Assembly: GCA_013112575.1 (NCBI GenBank) | Contig: JABFGG010000020.1 | Span: forward strand, 20,484-84,483 | Origin: Chloroflexota bacterium | GTDB taxonomy: Bacteria; Chloroflexota; Anaerolineae; Anaerolineales; UBA11579 | Direction of reading: 5' to 3' | Length of the DNA: 64,000 nt | Part shown: piece after piece, positions 1 to 8,810 of the stretch | How the letters are laid out: the number at the start of each line of letters is the position of its first letter | Position numbering within the stretch: the first letter of the stretch is position 1 | Translations under genes and position numbers: made by a program | The notes under the pieces: generated by a model | Databases searched by the model: none | What the model was told of the DNA's origin: nothing | The model's input: the letters and a program-made list of their open reading frames with translations, nothing else

Positions 1-1567
1 GTTGAGCTGTGAACTCCAATGAGGCCAAAAAGGCACGCACATCGTTGTAGTTCCAGTGGCGCACTTTCTCCTCGAACCACACAAAGTTACTCTCAACCGA
101 TAAGCGCCCCGGTACGTAGCCGTCTTTGCCGATATGGATTTTGTCCGGCCAGAAAGCCTCGGTTTCAGTGGGAACTGGAACCGAGCGACCGAACTTGTCG
201 GTTAACACTAAGCTGGCGCGGCTCTCGGGGTCATCATGCACGCTGAAGAGGAAAGCGCCGCCATCCGTGTGACTGCCACCGCGGGCATTCCAGTAGCGGT
301 CAGCACGCGACCAGAAACGTTTATCTTCTGCCGCCAAACTACTGAGGGCGGCATCGATGCCCTGCTTTTCCGAGGCAGCAAAACCAATAGCGACAGGATG
401 ACCATCCTTATCAATGCGCTGCTGATAAGCAAAGACCTGGGGGCGCAACATGCTGGTATCCGTGATGCCTGTCAAGCGATAGACAGGGTGATCTTCTTCA
501 CGTTCGGACTGGGCGATAAGGAAGAACCAAGGGCCGTCGGGAGAGGAGTGCATGTGGGTGGCCTGCAACATCTGATAGATGCGCTGCTTTTCCGCGGGGA
601 GCATGGTGAAATCTCGCTCGGTAGTGGGAGCCATGGCCTCGATAACATATTCCAGTGGATACTTGTAGGTGCGATAGAGCAAGTCAAAGACCTGTACGGC
701 AACTTCAGTATCGGTGAGGAAAAGGGGGAAGATGTTGCGCTGGGCGAGGTATTCGCTGATGGAAGCATGATTGGCAAAATCGCCATTATGAACAAGCGCC
801 TCGTTCAGGCCAATAAAGGGATGCGCGCCGCCGGGATGCCAGACACGCCCTTTGGTGGGATAACGATGGTGGCCGATCCATACGTGGGCGTGCATATCCT
901 CGATCTGGTAGTAACGAATGACATCATCGCCATAGCCCACCATCTTGAGCACCAACAAGTTCTTGCCATGCGAGAGGACAAAGGCCTGTTTCTCGCCCAA
1001 GGAAGCGTAGTAGGCGGTGTTGAGCTTAAAGCTGTTTTGGTAGACGAACTCGTCCTCGACATCCCGCTGAGGAACATTGAGCAAGTCGTGGTCCTCTTTG
1101 AACTGCTGCAATAGCTCAGGCTTGATGCGCACGAAGTAGATGACGACAAAGGGCGGTTTAACATCCAGACCATCAATATCTCTGAAATCTTCAATCTGAG
1201 CTTGTTCGTGGACATGATCGACATCGTAGACCGAATAGATGTAATCCTTTTCGATCTGCTCACGGACGCTCTCATCCAGATAGGCTATGGCCAGCAGATA
1301 ATCGTTTTCCAGCACATCCTGGGAAACGCCAAATTCCTCAGCTACAAGGCCAGCGGCAGCAATGCCGCCGCCCTTGCCATTGCCGCGGTTGCGCATTTGG
1401 CTGAGGGCCTGCAACATGTGACGGGCAGCGACCTGCTCCGATGAAGCCATACCGATGACACCGCAGCCGCCTTCAGCGGGTTCGGCTTTGGATAGGTATT
1501 CGTAGCCGTCTTCGGGAGCCAAGTGGGCACGGGAGGAAACGAACTTGTGTGAATTGTTGGAGGTCAT
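1..1567 (-). CDS. Glutamate synthase class II glutamine amidotransferase subunit (partial, 3' end outside window)
   Basis: Open from an ATG at 1567 to the window edge (at least 522 residues); the C-terminus is missing. About 35 residues in, the motif CGVIGM supplies the expected N-terminal nucleophile cysteine of class II (Ntn) amidotransferases, which hydrolyse glutamine and pass ammonia to a synthase partner. Further on, WIGHHRYPTKG and HNGDFANH are the substrate-binding signatures of GltB-type amidotransferase domains. The start codon follows the stop of the upstream FMN subunit after one base (TGACATG), with GGGAG as ribosome binding site, so it is translationally coupled. The ~34 residues before the cysteine imply a propeptide to be removed. 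An amidotransferase of N-methylglutamate synthase type is an alternative. Confidence 0.85.
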   Translation of the reverse strand, partial: MTSNNSHKFVSSRAHLAPEDGYEYLSKAEPAEGGCGVIGMASSEQVAARHMLQALSQMRNRGNGKGGGIAAAGLVAEEFGVSQDVLENDYLLAIAYLDESVREQIEKDYIYSVYDVDHVHEQAQIEDFRDIDGLDVKPPFVVIYFVRIKPELLQQFKEDHDLLNVPQRDVEDEFVYQNSFKLNTAYYASLGEKQAFVLSHGKNLLVLKMVGYGDDVIRYYQIEDMHAHVWIGHHRYPTKGRVWHPGGAHPFIGLNEALVHNGDFANHASISEYLAQRNIFPLFLTDTEVAVQVFDLLYRTYKYPLEYVIEAMAPTTERDFTMLPAEKQRIYQMLQATHMHSSPDGPWFFLIAQSEREEDHPVYRLTGITDTSMLRPQVFAYQQRIDKDGHPVAIGFAASEKQGIDAALSSLAAEDKRFWSRADRYWNARGGSHTDGGAFLFSVHDDPESRASLVLTDKFGRSVPVPTETEAFWPDKIHIGKDGYVPGRLSVESNFVWFEEKVRHWNYNDVRAFLASLEFTAQ

Positions 1568-1568
1568 G

Positions 1569-2885
1569 TCATTTGCTCCCGTTGCTGGCGGTGTAGAGCA
1601 ACAAATCCGGTCGGCCACGCAGCTCTTTGATGCTGCTCAGGCCAAGCCTGCGGAGGATGTCGGTGAGTTGTTTGGCGATCGAGGCATAAAGATTGCTGAT
1701 ACGCTGGGCACCCCATTCAGGATCGACCAACTGCTGCAAAAGAGGATCGGTGGTGGTGAGGCCAAAGGGACAGCCACGGCCGCGCTCGCAATTGGAGCAG
1801 CGCGTGCAGCCCAAGGCGACCAGTTCAGCCGTACCGAGGATACAACCATCTGCACCCAGTGCGATAGCCTTGGCAATGTCATAGGCTGTGCGCACACCGC
1901 CAGAAGCCATGATGGTGATCTCATCACGGATGCTCTCAGACATAAGGTATTTGTGTACCTTGGGGATGGCAAACTCAACAGGCATGGCGATGTTCTTTTT
2001 AGCGATCTCAGGAGCCGCACCGGTGCCACCATAGGAGCCGTCCAACTGCACGATGTGGGCCCCGGCGTAATAGCTGCCGACAGTGACCATATCCACATCG
2101 GTGGGAGTGGAGACCTTTACAGAGACGAGTGCCTCAGGGTTGACGGTCTTGATCCAATCAACGTGTTTGCGGTGGTCTTCGACAGAATAAACGGAATGGA
2201 AGGGGAAAGGCGAAAAGAGGCTGACCCAGGGGACACTCTCACGGATCTGGGCAACGCTGGAGGTAGCCTTGTCGCCCAAAAGGTGGCCACCCAAACCGGG
2301 CTTGGCCCCCTGGGCATATTTGAACTCGACGATGGGGGCGTGCTGGATGGTCTCTTCACGGACACCAAACATGCCAGTGGCAACCTGTGTGATGATGTGG
2401 TCTTTGTACTCAACCAAAGAGTCCGGGTAGCCGCCTTCGCCCGTGCAGGTAAATATGTCCCATTCTTTGGCAGCCATAGCGCGGGCCAGCATGATGTTCT
2501 CACTGATGGAACCGAAGGACATACCCGCGCCATAAAATGGTACGGGGATGTCTATCTCGCGGTCAAAGCCACGCCGGTTGAGGGGGGTGGAGAGGTCGAT
2601 CTCTATGTCTTCTGATAGCCATTGCTCTTCGGGGAGGAACTTGAAGTCGAGGACGTCAAAGCCGCCCTCGGATGCACCGGTGCGATATTCCAGGCCGTTG
2701 TCCGGGGCTTCGCCGGTTTCCGCCTGGTACCAGCCTGACAGGATGAGGTTGTCGGTCCAGCGGTAATCGCCGAGGGCAGGCGGGGCTTCGGCCATGCGCG
2801 CCCGCCAGGAAAAGCCTTCCCTCAAATTCTCAGTATGCTTCTCTACTATCAGTTCTTCGTCGGTACGGTTTTTGATCTCAGCCAC
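1569..2885 (-). CDS. Glutamate synthase FMN-binding subunit (GltB central/FMN domain)
   Basis: 438 aa. FMN/2-oxoglutarate-site signatures are seen in order: GAGMSFGSISE, KPGLGGHLLG, a DGSYGGTGAAPE loop, and IMASGGVRTAYDIAKAIALG. These are followed by a cysteine cluster CTRCSNCERGRGCPFG that fits the Fe-S site of glutamate synthases. I place the start at GTG 2885, because GGAGG lies about 6 nt upstream and this start overlaps the upstream stop by 8 bases. A longer reading to 3062 would overlap the neighbour by nearly 200 nt. It probably forms the synthase core with the upstream Fe-S/FMN subunit and the downstream amidotransferase. It belongs to the stand-alone FMN-domain proteins of split glutamate synthases; MgsC of N-methylglutamate synthase is a related alternative. 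Confidence 0.85.
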   Translation of the reverse strand: MAEIKNRTDEELIVEKHTENLREGFSWRARMAEAPPALGDYRWTDNLILSGWYQAETGEAPDNGLEYRTGASEGGFDVLDFKFLPEEQWLSEDIEIDLSTPLNRRGFDREIDIPVPFYGAGMSFGSISENIMLARAMAAKEWDIFTCTGEGGYPDSLVEYKDHIITQVATGMFGVREETIQHAPIVEFKYAQGAKPGLGGHLLGDKATSSVAQIRESVPWVSLFSPFPFHSVYSVEDHRKHVDWIKTVNPEALVSVKVSTPTDVDMVTVGSYYAGAHIVQLDGSYGGTGAAPEIAKKNIAMPVEFAIPKVHKYLMSESIRDEITIMASGGVRTAYDIAKAIALGADGCILGTAELVALGCTRCSNCERGRGCPFGLTTTDPLLQQLVDPEWGAQRISNLYASIAKQLTDILRRLGLSSIKELRGRPDLLLYTASNGSK

Positions 2886-4329
2886 GGTAGCCCTCCACAT
2901 CGATAAAAGCTTCCTTTTCAATATCGTGCATGAACATAGCGCGGCCGACTTCGCCGCGCAGGCGACGGACTTCACGCAAGCCCATGGCGCCCAGGATCTC
3001 CAGCAATTGGTCACGCCAAGTTGCGGACATATTCTTGAGGCGACGCACCCCCCATTCAACATTCAGTCGTTTGGGCATTTCGAAATGAGATGTTTGACGG
3101 TCGGCGCATTGGCCCTGAAACTCGGCCTGCAAGGCCACAAGCAAAGGGGTATCAAGAGCAACGGCATCCAGGCCACAGATGATGGCTTTAGGGACGTGCT
3201 CGGCAGCGATCATGCCACCGCTGCCCAGGAGGGTGACTTCCTGGCGAATACCGGCATCCACAAAGGTTTTATGAGTGGCGCGGATGAGGTCAAGCACAAA
3301 AGCGTCATCCTCATTCTTGCCGTGATAATCGGCGAGGAAGTGGAAGATGTGGATACCGGCATCTACGTAACCCAAGACCGCATCATCTTCGGTGAAGGGT
3401 AAGCGCAAGGCAATCTGGGATTCAGGGAATTGGGCACGGATCTCATCATAGAGAGTTTGATCCCAGCCATCCATCTCGATGAGGCGGAGGGCAAAGCCCA
3501 GCAGCCTGAGGTTCTCTACTTCATCAGGCTTTACCAGAGGCACGATATGGTCGCCTGTCAGCCCCAATTTGATGATCTGACCCAAGGGAAGGATAGACAG
3601 CGTTGATATCTCGACGGCTGTTTGGCTGCTGATGGTAGAGACTGTGTCCTCGGCACTATTCGGGGGAGGGGCATCAAACATAAGGGACAAGGGCAGGCTG
3701 AAAGTGCTGGGCGCAGTGCCCAACAGTTTGCCTTGCTCATCAAAGGAAAGCGCATTAGGCTTGTAGCCGATGTCTACCACGGTAGAAATGTGTTCGCGGC
3801 CATGAATACCGTCGCGGGTGGGGCGCACGATCTCAGACATATCGGTCCACATACCGTCCCAGCCCTGGCCGCCAAATTTGCCGCGATAGCCCGCACCTTT
3901 GACAGGAATAGCGCCGGTTTGGGCTTCGTAGGTGAGGGCATCGACGTAACCAAAAGTGAAATAATCGTCACCCAGGCGCTGACGGGCGGGGTTGTGCTCA
4001 ACCTGCACAAATTCGGGGAATTCAGTGGTGCAGCGCAAACAACCCACACACAAGTGCTCACGTGGTGCAAAGCCACCAACCGGGCCGGAAAAGACGCCAT
4101 ACAAACATGGGCGGCTCAAGATGACATCCTTGCGGCCGCGGTAGTGGAAAAGCTCTTTGATGAGTAATTTGGCTAAGCCGCTGCGCTGCACCTTAACGGT
4201 AAAGCGGCTGGGCCATTGGGTGAGGTCTGGTGCAGGCTGGGTATCAATGTGATAGCGGTCGTACACTCCACGTGGTGATGTTTTTTCAGCAGGTAGTGCA
4301 GGTGCAGTTTTGACGGTTCTCTCGAGCAT
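2878..4329 (-). CDS. Glutamate synthase-related protein with Fe-S motif and FMN-like barrel
   Basis: 483 aa, first gene of the operon. A cysteine motif, CVGCLRC, lies about a quarter of the way in. The C-terminal half looks like a glutamate-synthase-type FMN barrel (GSGGMIAAEHVPKAIICGLDA), but the classic GGTGAxP loop is not visible, so the barrel may be divergent. Start chosen at ATG 4329, with GGAGAG 5 nt upstream. The in-frame GTG at 4362 lies inside a terminator hairpin and is unlikely. The 3' end overlaps the next gene by 8 bases. Expression is probably set by the leader/terminator just upstream. What this subunit adds to the other FMN subunit is not obvious. Confidence 0.75.
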   Translation of the reverse strand: MLERTVKTAPALPAEKTSPRGVYDRYHIDTQPAPDLTQWPSRFTVKVQRSGLAKLLIKELFHYRGRKDVILSRPCLYGVFSGPVGGFAPREHLCVGCLRCTTEFPEFVQVEHNPARQRLGDDYFTFGYVDALTYEAQTGAIPVKGAGYRGKFGGQGWDGMWTDMSEIVRPTRDGIHGREHISTVVDIGYKPNALSFDEQGKLLGTAPSTFSLPLSLMFDAPPPNSAEDTVSTISSQTAVEISTLSILPLGQIIKLGLTGDHIVPLVKPDEVENLRLLGFALRLIEMDGWDQTLYDEIRAQFPESQIALRLPFTEDDAVLGYVDAGIHIFHFLADYHGKNEDDAFVLDLIRATHKTFVDAGIRQEVTLLGSGGMIAAEHVPKAIICGLDAVALDTPLLVALQAEFQGQCADRQTSHFEMPKRLNVEWGVRRLKNMSATWRDQLLEILGAMGLREVRRLRGEVGRAMFMHDIEKEAFIDVEGYRG

Positions 4330-4344
4330 GCCACTCTCCGGGTT

Positions 4345-4373
4345 AAAGAAAAACGGACGCACAGGGTGCGCCC
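4345..4373 (-). terminator. Intrinsic terminator (attenuator) immediately before the glutamate synthase operon
   Basis: On the minus strand GGGCGCAC-CCT-GTGCGTCC forms an 8-bp stem (positions 4373-4355) followed by GTTTTTCTTT. It sits only ~16 nt before the ATG at 4329 and downstream of a promoter at 4669-4697. It therefore cannot be the end of another gene and must be an attenuator of this operon. Confidence 0.8.
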
Positions 4374-4662
4374 GCTTAAATAAGCCTATTTAAAAAGCAA
4401 CACCCTTCCGAAAGCAGCATAAGCTGCACTACTGCGCCGCTTTTGTACCGCCTGTTGCCAGATGGTTTTATCGCCGCGCTGGTTTCGGAAGGGAGAAACG
4501 AAGCCCGTAGCCAGGCTCCAAAGGCATCCGCTGATCTAACTCGATTTTCCGGCGCAAATCGCTAAAGCAATTTGGCCGTTAGCTTCCCTGTGAGGGGAAG
4601 AACCTTTACCTCGTAACCTTGTTTGCACAAGGTCCAGCCGCTCTTTCTCCTATGCAATTGTC
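4374..4662 (-). ncRNA. Structured 5' leader, candidate riboswitch with partial resemblance to the glmS ribozyme
   Basis: About 290 nt without a gene, read on the minus strand from a predicted start near 4662. Visible helices: ACCTTGT/ACAAGGT with a short loop (4616-4633), CTTCCC/GGGAAG, CAAATTGC/GCGATTTG with loop TTTA, CTG-GCAA-CAG (GNRA loop), and a long closing stem CCCTTCCGAAA (4483-4493) with TTTCGGAAGGG (4403-4413). Segments AGCGGCTGGACC, ACGAGG, ATCGAG, ATCAGCGGATGCC and ATAAAACC...GGTACAAAAGC occur in the same order as in the glmS ribozyme as I remember it. The guanine expected before ACGAGG (catalytic G40 in T. tengcongensis numbering) is absent, and two extra hairpins are inserted. 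That the leader is structured and regulatory is well supported. The class assignment is a guess from memory. Confidence 0.5.
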
Positions 4663-4668
4663 GGCGGT

Positions 4669-4697
4669 ATGTTAGCGCATGGGTTTGATTTCGTCAA
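4669..4697 (-). promoter_or_regulatory. Promoter of the glutamate synthase operon
   Basis: Minus strand: TTGACG (4697-4692), 17-nt spacer, TAACAT (4674-4669). It implies transcription from about 4662 and a 5' leader of ~330 nt before the ATG at 4329. Confidence 0.65.
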
Positions 4698-4799
4698 GTT
4701 GTGCCGTTACAATTGGTGCGACAAAGAGCGATGCCCGGAAGAACGGAGAATGGGCAAAGTCAAGGTGGTCGATCCTGAGTTACGAGTAGAGGGAGAAAC

Positions 4800-5873
4800 A
4801 TGGTTGAAGAAACAGTTTCGCGACCGGCGCGCATACTGGAAGTCGCCATCAAAGCCGGCATCTTCGGCATTGCCGCTGTCCCAATCATCACAATCACCCA
4901 ACTTATAACCGGTGAGATTGTAGATGTGTTTAATCTTCTCTTTACCTATATGTTCTTTTTCCTGACCACAGGGGTTCTAGCTATGCTTTTTTACCGCGGG
5001 GTATATGGACATGATGCCTTGGCCATCCTCGCAGCGGGTGCATTGGCAGGAGGGGCAACCGGACTCTTATCCGGAATCTCCAATGCATTCCTTAGTCTTC
5101 ATTTTCAGCCACTGAATGACAATACAGGGGCAGTTATAAGCATTTACATTTTATGCATGTGCCCATTGCTTTTCATTGGTGCAGTAAGCGGAGGCGCGTC
5201 GGCCTGGGTTATGACCTTACTGCCCCTCAATTTGTTAGGTATACATTTTAATCGTGAAGCAACCGAAGAGAAAAAGGATACTGATATAGCAAGAGCGATA
5301 GCACTTGAGACAAAGATCGAGGAAGAAAAAGATGCTGATAAAGAAGAGCAAAGGGAACCCGAAAATGAGCGTGAAAGCGCGCAGGAAAATGATCCAAACA
5401 CTCTAACCATAGAAGACGGAGAAACGGATCTTTCAGACCCGACCGTAAAATTGCGGCATGCGATCCGACTAATCGAAACAGACCAAAAAGCGGAAGCCCA
5501 AAAAATGCTGGTTGAATTAACACGCGAGCAGAAACTACCAGATCCACTGGTGTGGCTGTGGCTCGCGAGCACCTTTGATGATGAGCCAGCTACGAAACGC
5601 CGATGCATCCAAAAAGTACTTGAAATACACCCCACAAGTCCGGTAGCCCTGGAGATGTTAAACAATCTGGAAAAACCTATCCAGCCCCCGATCCCTCCCC
5701 CTCCAGTAAAGAGGGTACCGATTACCTACAAGCCAGAGGTGGCAGATGAACCACAAGAGTTTAGCCCTCTAATCAACCGGTTCTGGTACCGATTCGGGGT
5801 GCGGATTTTGATGTTTGTGATACTGGCAATTATTGTCTTTGTGTGTGACAGCCTCAACAGCTTATTTCGGTAA
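4800..5873 (+). CDS. Multipass membrane protein with acidic linker and TPR-like domain (paralog A)
   Basis: 357 aa. Four hydrophobic segments fill the first ~145 residues. A highly charged Glu/Lys stretch follows (about 150-210), then a TPR-like unit (about 215-290) with the motif PDPLVWLWLASTFDD, a Pro-rich segment, and a final membrane helix near the C-terminus. The 'WLWL' repeat with a cysteine-containing following helix (RRCIQKVLEI) is a theme I associate with Chloroflexota membrane proteins of unknown role. ATG 4800 is preceded by GAGGGAG. The next gene has the same architecture, so the pair looks like a tandem duplication. The acidic linker probably faces the cytoplasm with the TPR as a protein-binding module. 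Function unknown. Confidence 0.75.
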   Translation: MVEETVSRPARILEVAIKAGIFGIAAVPIITITQLITGEIVDVFNLLFTYMFFFLTTGVLAMLFYRGVYGHDALAILAAGALAGGATGLLSGISNAFLSLHFQPLNDNTGAVISIYILCMCPLLFIGAVSGGASAWVMTLLPLNLLGIHFNREATEEKKDTDIARAIALETKIEEEKDADKEEQREPENERESAQENDPNTLTIEDGETDLSDPTVKLRHAIRLIETDQKAEAQKMLVELTREQKLPDPLVWLWLASTFDDEPATKRRCIQKVLEIHPTSPVALEMLNNLEKPIQPPIPPPPVKRVPITYKPEVADEPQEFSPLINRFWYRFGVRILMFVILAIIVFVCDSLNSLFR

Positions 5874-5955
5874 TTTCGCTATAATCCAATATGTTCAAGA
5901 TATTGAAATGCTTCCGTAATTGGGCTTCATGTAGAATAGTTTAGGAGAATTTGAC

Positions 5956-7200
5956 ATGACAGAAAGCGAAGTGCAAGCCCCAAAACGTTCAGCGCTCTTT
6001 ATTGCAGCAGGAAAAGGCTCACTAATAGGTATTGCCTTGAGCCTAATTTGGCCCTTCTTACGCTTACTCACAGGACAAGATGCACCGATTATTACGGTGT
6101 TCATCCTGTATTTTGTGGTGCTGGGAGTAACTGGAGCAACCGCGGCAGCTTTTTACATCTCATCGAATGGTATGAAGCGCAGGCCCGCAGTTTTCTCCGG
6201 CATGCTCGCCGGGCTGTTCGTAGGGCTTATCGCTGGTTTCCTCAACGCTTTAGTCAGTCCAAACATGATCGGGGGGAACTCGCTCCTGTATGCAATTGTT
6301 ACATTGGGGGTGGGCATCCTGGGAATCATCATGGGGTTATTAGGAGCATGGGGAACCTCACTACTACCCTCAACGATGTTCTTCCAGGCTGAAACCCCAA
6401 TGCTCGAATCTCGCCTGGGAGAAGAAAAGAAAGAACCTGAAGTCGTCGAAGAAAAAGCCAGTTCATTTGCCGATACGATCAACACACCCAAGCCCCAAGA
6501 AGCTGAGGATTCCCCAATGTCGTCGGAGGGAACAAATCCGTTCGACCTGACGGATGAACTGCGCTCAGAAGTGCAGAGTGGTGAGGGATTTGCTTCTGAC
6601 AATGTGATCTCAACCCCCTGGGATGAGGGCAAAAGCGAGGATCAAGAAGACAGCTTTAAACCTCCCTGGGAGATTGATACTCCTGAAGAGTCATTCAAAG
6701 AAGAAGTAGTAGCAGAGGAAGAAGAGGCAATCACTCCCGACGAATCGTATACACCTGCCTGGGCCACTTCATTGCGCAGCACAGATGAAACCAGCGAGGA
6801 ACCAGCAGCAAAAGAATCGGCGCTGGCAAGCCGGTTGAGCGACCTGGCGCCAGCCGAGGACTTTTCATCTGTTGAAGAAGAAACCCCAGAGATACCGGCG
6901 GCGCCTGCGATAGCAGAAGAGCCTGTCCCAGCCGCCGAACCCAAGACAAAGCTTCAAGAAGCCGTAGATCTATATGAAGGCGGTCAAAAAGAAGCCGCCC
7001 AACGAATGCTGGCACAGATCGTGCGTAACGATGAGCCGGAGAATGCACTGGCGTGGTTATGGCTGGCGGCGACGTTAGAAAATGACCTGACCAAAAAAAG
7101 GTTCTGCGTGCAGCGCGCCATCACGATCGATCCCGGGAACCAGGCGGCACAGGAACTTGCAGCAGACATTGAAGCCACTATTCTGCCCCCAAAGCCATAA
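5956..7200 (+). CDS. Multipass membrane protein with acidic linker and TPR-like domain (paralog B)
   Basis: 414 aa with the same plan as the preceding gene: four hydrophobic segments in the first ~140 residues, a long Glu/Pro/Ser-rich linker (about 150-330), then a TPR-like end with NALAWLWLAATLEND and a KKRFCVQRAI helix. It lacks the final membrane helix of paralog A. ATG 5956 has AGGAG 8 nt upstream, 80 nt after the previous stop. The linker is longer and more acidic than in paralog A, and the shared ends indicate duplication followed by divergence. It is followed at once by the convergent murJ. Role unknown; scaffold or sensor are inferences only. Confidence 0.75.
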   Translation: MTESEVQAPKRSALFIAAGKGSLIGIALSLIWPFLRLLTGQDAPIITVFILYFVVLGVTGATAAAFYISSNGMKRRPAVFSGMLAGLFVGLIAGFLNALVSPNMIGGNSLLYAIVTLGVGILGIIMGLLGAWGTSLLPSTMFFQAETPMLESRLGEEKKEPEVVEEKASSFADTINTPKPQEAEDSPMSSEGTNPFDLTDELRSEVQSGEGFASDNVISTPWDEGKSEDQEDSFKPPWEIDTPEESFKEEVVAEEEEAITPDESYTPAWATSLRSTDETSEEPAAKESALASRLSDLAPAEDFSSVEEETPEIPAAPAIAEEPVPAAEPKTKLQEAVDLYEGGQKEAAQRMLAQIVRNDEPENALAWLWLAATLENDLTKKRFCVQRAITIDPGNQAAQELAADIEATILPPKP

Positions 7201-7206
7201 GAGCTG

Positions 7207-8796
7207 TTAACTTTTAGCTGTTAGCTTCAAGCGTTGTTTAGCAAATTCAATTAGTTGCTGAGCCTCAGGCACGCGCAACACGATTACCCCAATTGCATAG
7301 ACAGTTCCGCCCAAGGCTATGCCTCCTCCAAGCTGTAGCCACAAGGGCATATTTGCGCTGAAGGGGAGCCATAGCAGTAAGAATATCGACATGGCCAGGG
7401 TAGCGAGGCCGGCCTGGAATAACCCTGTAAGCATGTATCGGGCGTCAAGCCCATGCAGGCGGCGACGCATAAGCACCAGCAAGACAAACACCTCAATGGT
7501 GGTGGCCAGGGTATTGGCAAGGGCCAGGCCGCCATGCGGCAGCCAGCCGATGCGCATGAACAAGGCAGAAAAGGCCAAACTAAAGACCACATTCAAACCC
7601 ATAGCGCTGGCCCCAACAACCACCGGTGTTCGTGTGTCGTGCAGGGCATAAAAGGCGCGTGAGGCGATTTCGACGACCGAATGGCTGACCAGGCCGGCGG
7701 TATACCACAACAAAGCCCAGGCCACTAACTGTGTAGATTGGTCGTCAAATTCTCCTCGCTGGAAGAGTAATTCGACGACCGGGAAACGCAACAGGATCAA
7801 TCCCAGGGTAGCAGGGAGTGAGAGCAACAAGATACCGCGGAGCGTAGAGGCCAACGAGGAGCGCATCTCGGCGAGTTCTCCACGAGCGACCTGAGCGGCA
7901 AAGGTGGGGAAAGCGGCGATGGCGATGGCCTGGGCAATGACGACCTGTGGCATGGTCATTACTTGAAAGGCGACTGTGATGGCCGTGAGGCTACCCTGCG
8001 GCTGGCCTGAGGCAATAATGGTGTTCACCAAAAAATTTAATTGGACGACAGCCACTCCCAGCAAACGCGGGGCCATCAACTGGCCAACTTCACGCACTGC
8101 CGGATCAGCCAAACCAAAGATCGGGAAATAGCGGCGCTGCGGGAGGCGCAGTAATCCGGGCAACTGTACAGCTAAATGTAATAACGCCCCGCCGACAGCC
8201 CCACATGCCAGGCCGTAAATACCCATTGAGGGAACCAGGAAAAGGACCCCGAGGATCATGCCCAACCAGTACATGGTGGGGGCTAAGGCCGGCAACAAGA
8301 AGCGCTGGTGAGCATTGAGAATGCCCATCAGCAAACCGCTGACGCCAAAAATGATGGGCGAAAGCAATAGGATGCGCAACAACTCAACCGTCAGGGACTG
8401 TTGGTCAAGAGGAAAGTCGGGGGCCAGAATATTGGCTACGACTTGAGGGGCGAATACCCAGGTGATAAGGCTGGCAAAAGCTAAAACCAGGCTGACCAAA
8501 TTGATAATGGCTGAAGCCAAACGCCAGGCACCAGAGCGATCCTCTTTTTCAAGGAATGCCGTAAATGTAGGAATAAAGGCAGAGGCCAAGGCCCCACCTG
8601 CCACCAGCATAAATAAGATATCGGGCAGACGCTGGGCAGCATAAAAAGCATCCAACTCTGCACCAGTGCCAAAGGCGCGGGTAATCAGTACCTGGCGTAA
8701 CAATCCCACCAAGTTGGTAAGTACAAAAGCCAGCATGACCGTACCGGCGGCGCGGGCGATTTGGCGGTTAGCTGATGATGGTGCAGTGGTAGTCAC
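7207..8796 (-). CDS. murJ: Lipid II flippase MurJ
   Basis: 529 aa polytopic membrane protein of the MOP/MVF superfamily, which moves lipid II across the membrane for peptidoglycan synthesis. Recognised from the N-terminal ARAAGTVMLAFVLTNLVGLL, the RQVLITRAFGTGAELDAFY segment (with conserved basic and acidic residues), and the length and spacing of about 13-14 hydrophobic helices typical of MurJ. The start is GTG 8796. A -10 box TATAAT (8810-8805) ends 8 nt upstream and there is no ribosome binding site, so the mRNA is probably leaderless. Converges with the paralog B gene with 6 nt between stop codons. Confidence 0.93.
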   Translation of the reverse strand: MTTTAPSSANRQIARAAGTVMLAFVLTNLVGLLRQVLITRAFGTGAELDAFYAAQRLPDILFMLVAGGALASAFIPTFTAFLEKEDRSGAWRLASAIINLVSLVLAFASLITWVFAPQVVANILAPDFPLDQQSLTVELLRILLLSPIIFGVSGLLMGILNAHQRFLLPALAPTMYWLGMILGVLFLVPSMGIYGLACGAVGGALLHLAVQLPGLLRLPQRRYFPIFGLADPAVREVGQLMAPRLLGVAVVQLNFLVNTIIASGQPQGSLTAITVAFQVMTMPQVVIAQAIAIAAFPTFAAQVARGELAEMRSSLASTLRGILLLSLPATLGLILLRFPVVELLFQRGEFDDQSTQLVAWALLWYTAGLVSHSVVEIASRAFYALHDTRTPVVVGASAMGLNVVFSLAFSALFMRIGWLPHGGLALANTLATTIEVFVLLVLMRRRLHGLDARYMLTGLFQAGLATLAMSIFLLLWLPFSANMPLWLQLGGGIALGGTVYAIGVIVLRVPEAQQLIEFAKQRLKLTAKS

Positions 8797-8804
8797 AAGG
8801 GCAG

Positions 8805-8810
8805 ATTATA
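8805..8810 (-). promoter_or_regulatory. -10 box for murJ (leaderless promoter candidate)
   Basis: TATAAT on the minus strand, 8 nt before the GTG start; no good -35 is seen. Spacing implies a 5' UTR of about 0-2 nt. Confidence 0.5.

Noticed and set aside
236..1114. Long plus-strand reading frame (292 aa) at the left edge
   Set aside because: Antisense to the amidotransferase gene, whose minus-strand frame stays open to the edge and carries CGVIGM, HHRYPTKG and HNGDF motifs.
1545..2615. Plus-strand 356-aa reading frame
   Set aside because: Shadow of the FMN subunit gene; its translation has no recognisable motif while the minus strand has clear glutamate synthase signatures.
4374..4662. Leader read as T-box, cobalamin, c-di-AMP or tmRNA element
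   Set aside because: No T-box AGGGTGG, no cobalamin GCCACTG box, no full c-di-AMP core and no tmRNA ends could be found.
4669..4908. Plus-strand 79-aa ORF over the glutamate synthase promoter
   Set aside because: Overlaps the start of the membrane protein gene and a promoter; composition not protein-like.
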